Assembly (NCBI GenBank): GCA_041591635.1
Contig: JBFHRO010000192.1
Span: 1 to 6,258 of the forward strand
Direction of reading: 5' to 3'
Source: JACKOD01 sp041591635
GTDB taxonomy: Bacteria > Pseudomonadota > Gammaproteobacteria > Pseudomonadales > Oleiphilaceae
Length of the DNA: 6,258 nucleotides
Below are positions 5,187-6,258 of the stretch, piece after piece; the stretch's first letter is position 1; the number at the start of each line of letters is the position of its first letter. Made by a program: the position numbers and the translations under genes. The notes beneath the pieces are model-generated. The model ran no database searches. It saw only the letters and a program-made list of their open reading frames with translations, and had not been told where the DNA came from.

Positions 5187-6258
5187 TTAACTTTCAAACC
5201 AGGGAGCGCGGGCAGTCATAATCAGTTGCCCTGCACGCGTTTCGTCCATACCGTCGATATCGAGCAAATCATCTATAGACTGCTCAGCAAGATCTTCCAT
5301 CGTTACAATGCCACGACTGGCCAACACAAGTGCCAAATGCTTATCCATTCCATCCATTGCCAACAAGTCTTCTGCCGGCTCGCTGCGATCAAGGATTTCT
5401 TCCGATGCCAGAGCCTGATGCAGCAATTTGTCCTTGGCCCGACCTCTTAACTCATTCACCAATGCCTCATCAAAGCCGTCAATTGCCAACATCTCCTCCA
5501 GCGGCACATAGGCAACTTCCTCGAGCGAGGTAAATCCTTCCTCTACCAGAACCGTCGCCAACTCCTCGTCAACACCCAAACGGTCAACGAACAGCTGCGC
5601 ATAACGCCCCAATTCTTCTTCCTGCTTACGGCCAGCTTCTTCTTCCGTCATGACATTAAGATCCCACCCGGTCAGCTCACTCGCCAACCGAACGTTTTGA
5701 CCGCCACGACCAATAGCCTGAGCCAGATTTTCTGCTGCTACTGCCACAGACATGGCATGGGAATCTTCGTCAATGACAATGGAAGCAACTTCCGCGGGTG
5801 CCATTGCATTGATCACCAACTGCGCAGGATTATCATCCCATAACACAATATCAATGCGCTCACCCCCCAATTCCCCCGACACCGCCTGCACCCTGGCACC
5901 GCGCATGCCCACACAGGCCCCAACCGGGTCAATTCGACCATCATTGGTTTTTACCGCGATTTTAGCCCGTGAGCCGGGATCGCGCGCTGCGCCACGAATT
6001 TCTATGACTTCTTCGGCAATTTCCGGCACTTCAATCCGAAAGAGCTCAATCAGCATTTCGGAACAGGTGCGGCTGAGCATTAACTGTGGCCCCCGCGCAT
6101 CAACCCGAATCTCCTTCAGCAAGGCTCTCACCCTGTCCCCCATGCGAAATAACTCGCGGGCAATCAACTGATCGCGCGGCAGCAAAGCCTCGGCATTATT
6201 TCCCAGGTCGATAATCAAGTTATCACGAGTAACCTTTTTTACTGTGCCAGAAACGAGC
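5187..6258 (-). CDS. nusA: Transcription termination/antitermination factor NusA, lacking its N-terminus
   Basis: NusA binds RNA polymerase and nascent RNA and tunes pausing, termination and antitermination. The frame is open to the right edge, giving 356 visible residues plus the stop; about 140 N-terminal residues (the polymerase-binding domain and the start of S1) are outside. An apparent start at 6218 is only an internal TTG, since the upstream codons VSGTVKKVTRDN match the S1 domain. Counting from the first visible residue, S1 runs to about 64, KH1 holds DPVGACVGMRGARVQAV (110-126), and KH2 holds GRGGQNVRLAS (183-193). Two acidic repeats follow at about 222-279 and 297-352, with the pattern LATVLVEEGFTSLEEVAYVP and LALVLASRGIVTMEDLAEQ. 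In E. coli the last repeat contacts the polymerase alpha C-terminal domain. The gene heads the visible operon, 31 nt before infB. Identity is secure. Confidence 0.97.
   Translation of the reverse strand, partial: LVSGTVKKVTRDNLIIDLGNNAEALLPRDQLIARELFRMGDRVRALLKEIRVDARGPQLMLSRTCSEMLIELFRIEVPEIAEEVIEIRGAARDPGSRAKIAVKTNDGRIDPVGACVGMRGARVQAVSGELGGERIDIVLWDDNPAQLVINAMAPAEVASIVIDEDSHAMSVAVAAENLAQAIGRGGQNVRLASELTGWDLNVMTEEEAGRKQEEELGRYAQLFVDRLGVDEELATVLVEEGFTSLEEVAYVPLEEMLAIDGFDEALVNELRGRAKDKLLHQALASEEILDRSEPAEDLLAMDGMDKHLALVLASRGIVTMEDLAEQSIDDLLDIDGMDETRAGQLIMTARAPWFES

Overview
The window is one bacterial chromosomal segment read entirely from the minus strand. It holds most of the conserved transcription/translation operon nusA – infB – rbfA – truB – rpsO – pnp. 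Transcription runs from the right edge (nusA, 5' end outside the window) to the left edge (pnp, 3' end outside the window). Gene content, gene order and protein wording point to a proteobacterium, most likely a gammaproteobacterium. Examples are the S15 block [26 protein letters not shown], the two acidic C-terminal repeats of NusA, and an IF2 with a long charged linker and two IF2_N modules. The genus cannot be named from this sequence alone, and a betaproteobacterium is not formally excluded. Codon use looks uniform and there is no sign of transferred DNA.

Layout in order of transcription: nusA (window edge to 5187, lacking its N-terminus); a 31-nt gap; infB (5155-2567, complete, 862 aa); a 24-nt gap; rbfA (2542-2117, 141 aa); a 5-nt gap with the ribosome-binding site lying over the rbfA stop; truB (2111-1203, 302 aa, TTG start); a 106-nt gap with a possible promoter; rpsO (1096-827, 89 aa); a strong intrinsic terminator (798-757); a roughly 270-nt leader with a possible promoter and inverted repeats; and pnp (483 to window edge, GTG start, first 161 aa).

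The genes share one theme. NusA controls elongation, pausing and termination by RNA polymerase. IF2 places initiator tRNA on the ribosome. RbfA matures the 30S subunit, TruB makes pseudouridine 55 in tRNA, S15 starts assembly of the 16S central domain, and PNPase degrades RNA 3' to 5'. The terminator and long leader before pnp match the known pattern in E. coli, where rpsO and pnp are partly uncoupled and pnp is autoregulated through its leader.

No new system, mobile element, CRISPR array or RNA gene was found. The points most worth checking are a GTG codon inside infB with a good Shine-Dalgarno sequence at the place expected for a short IF2 isoform, competing stem structures in the pnp leader, a variant RNA-binding loop in PNPase, and the TTG start of truB.
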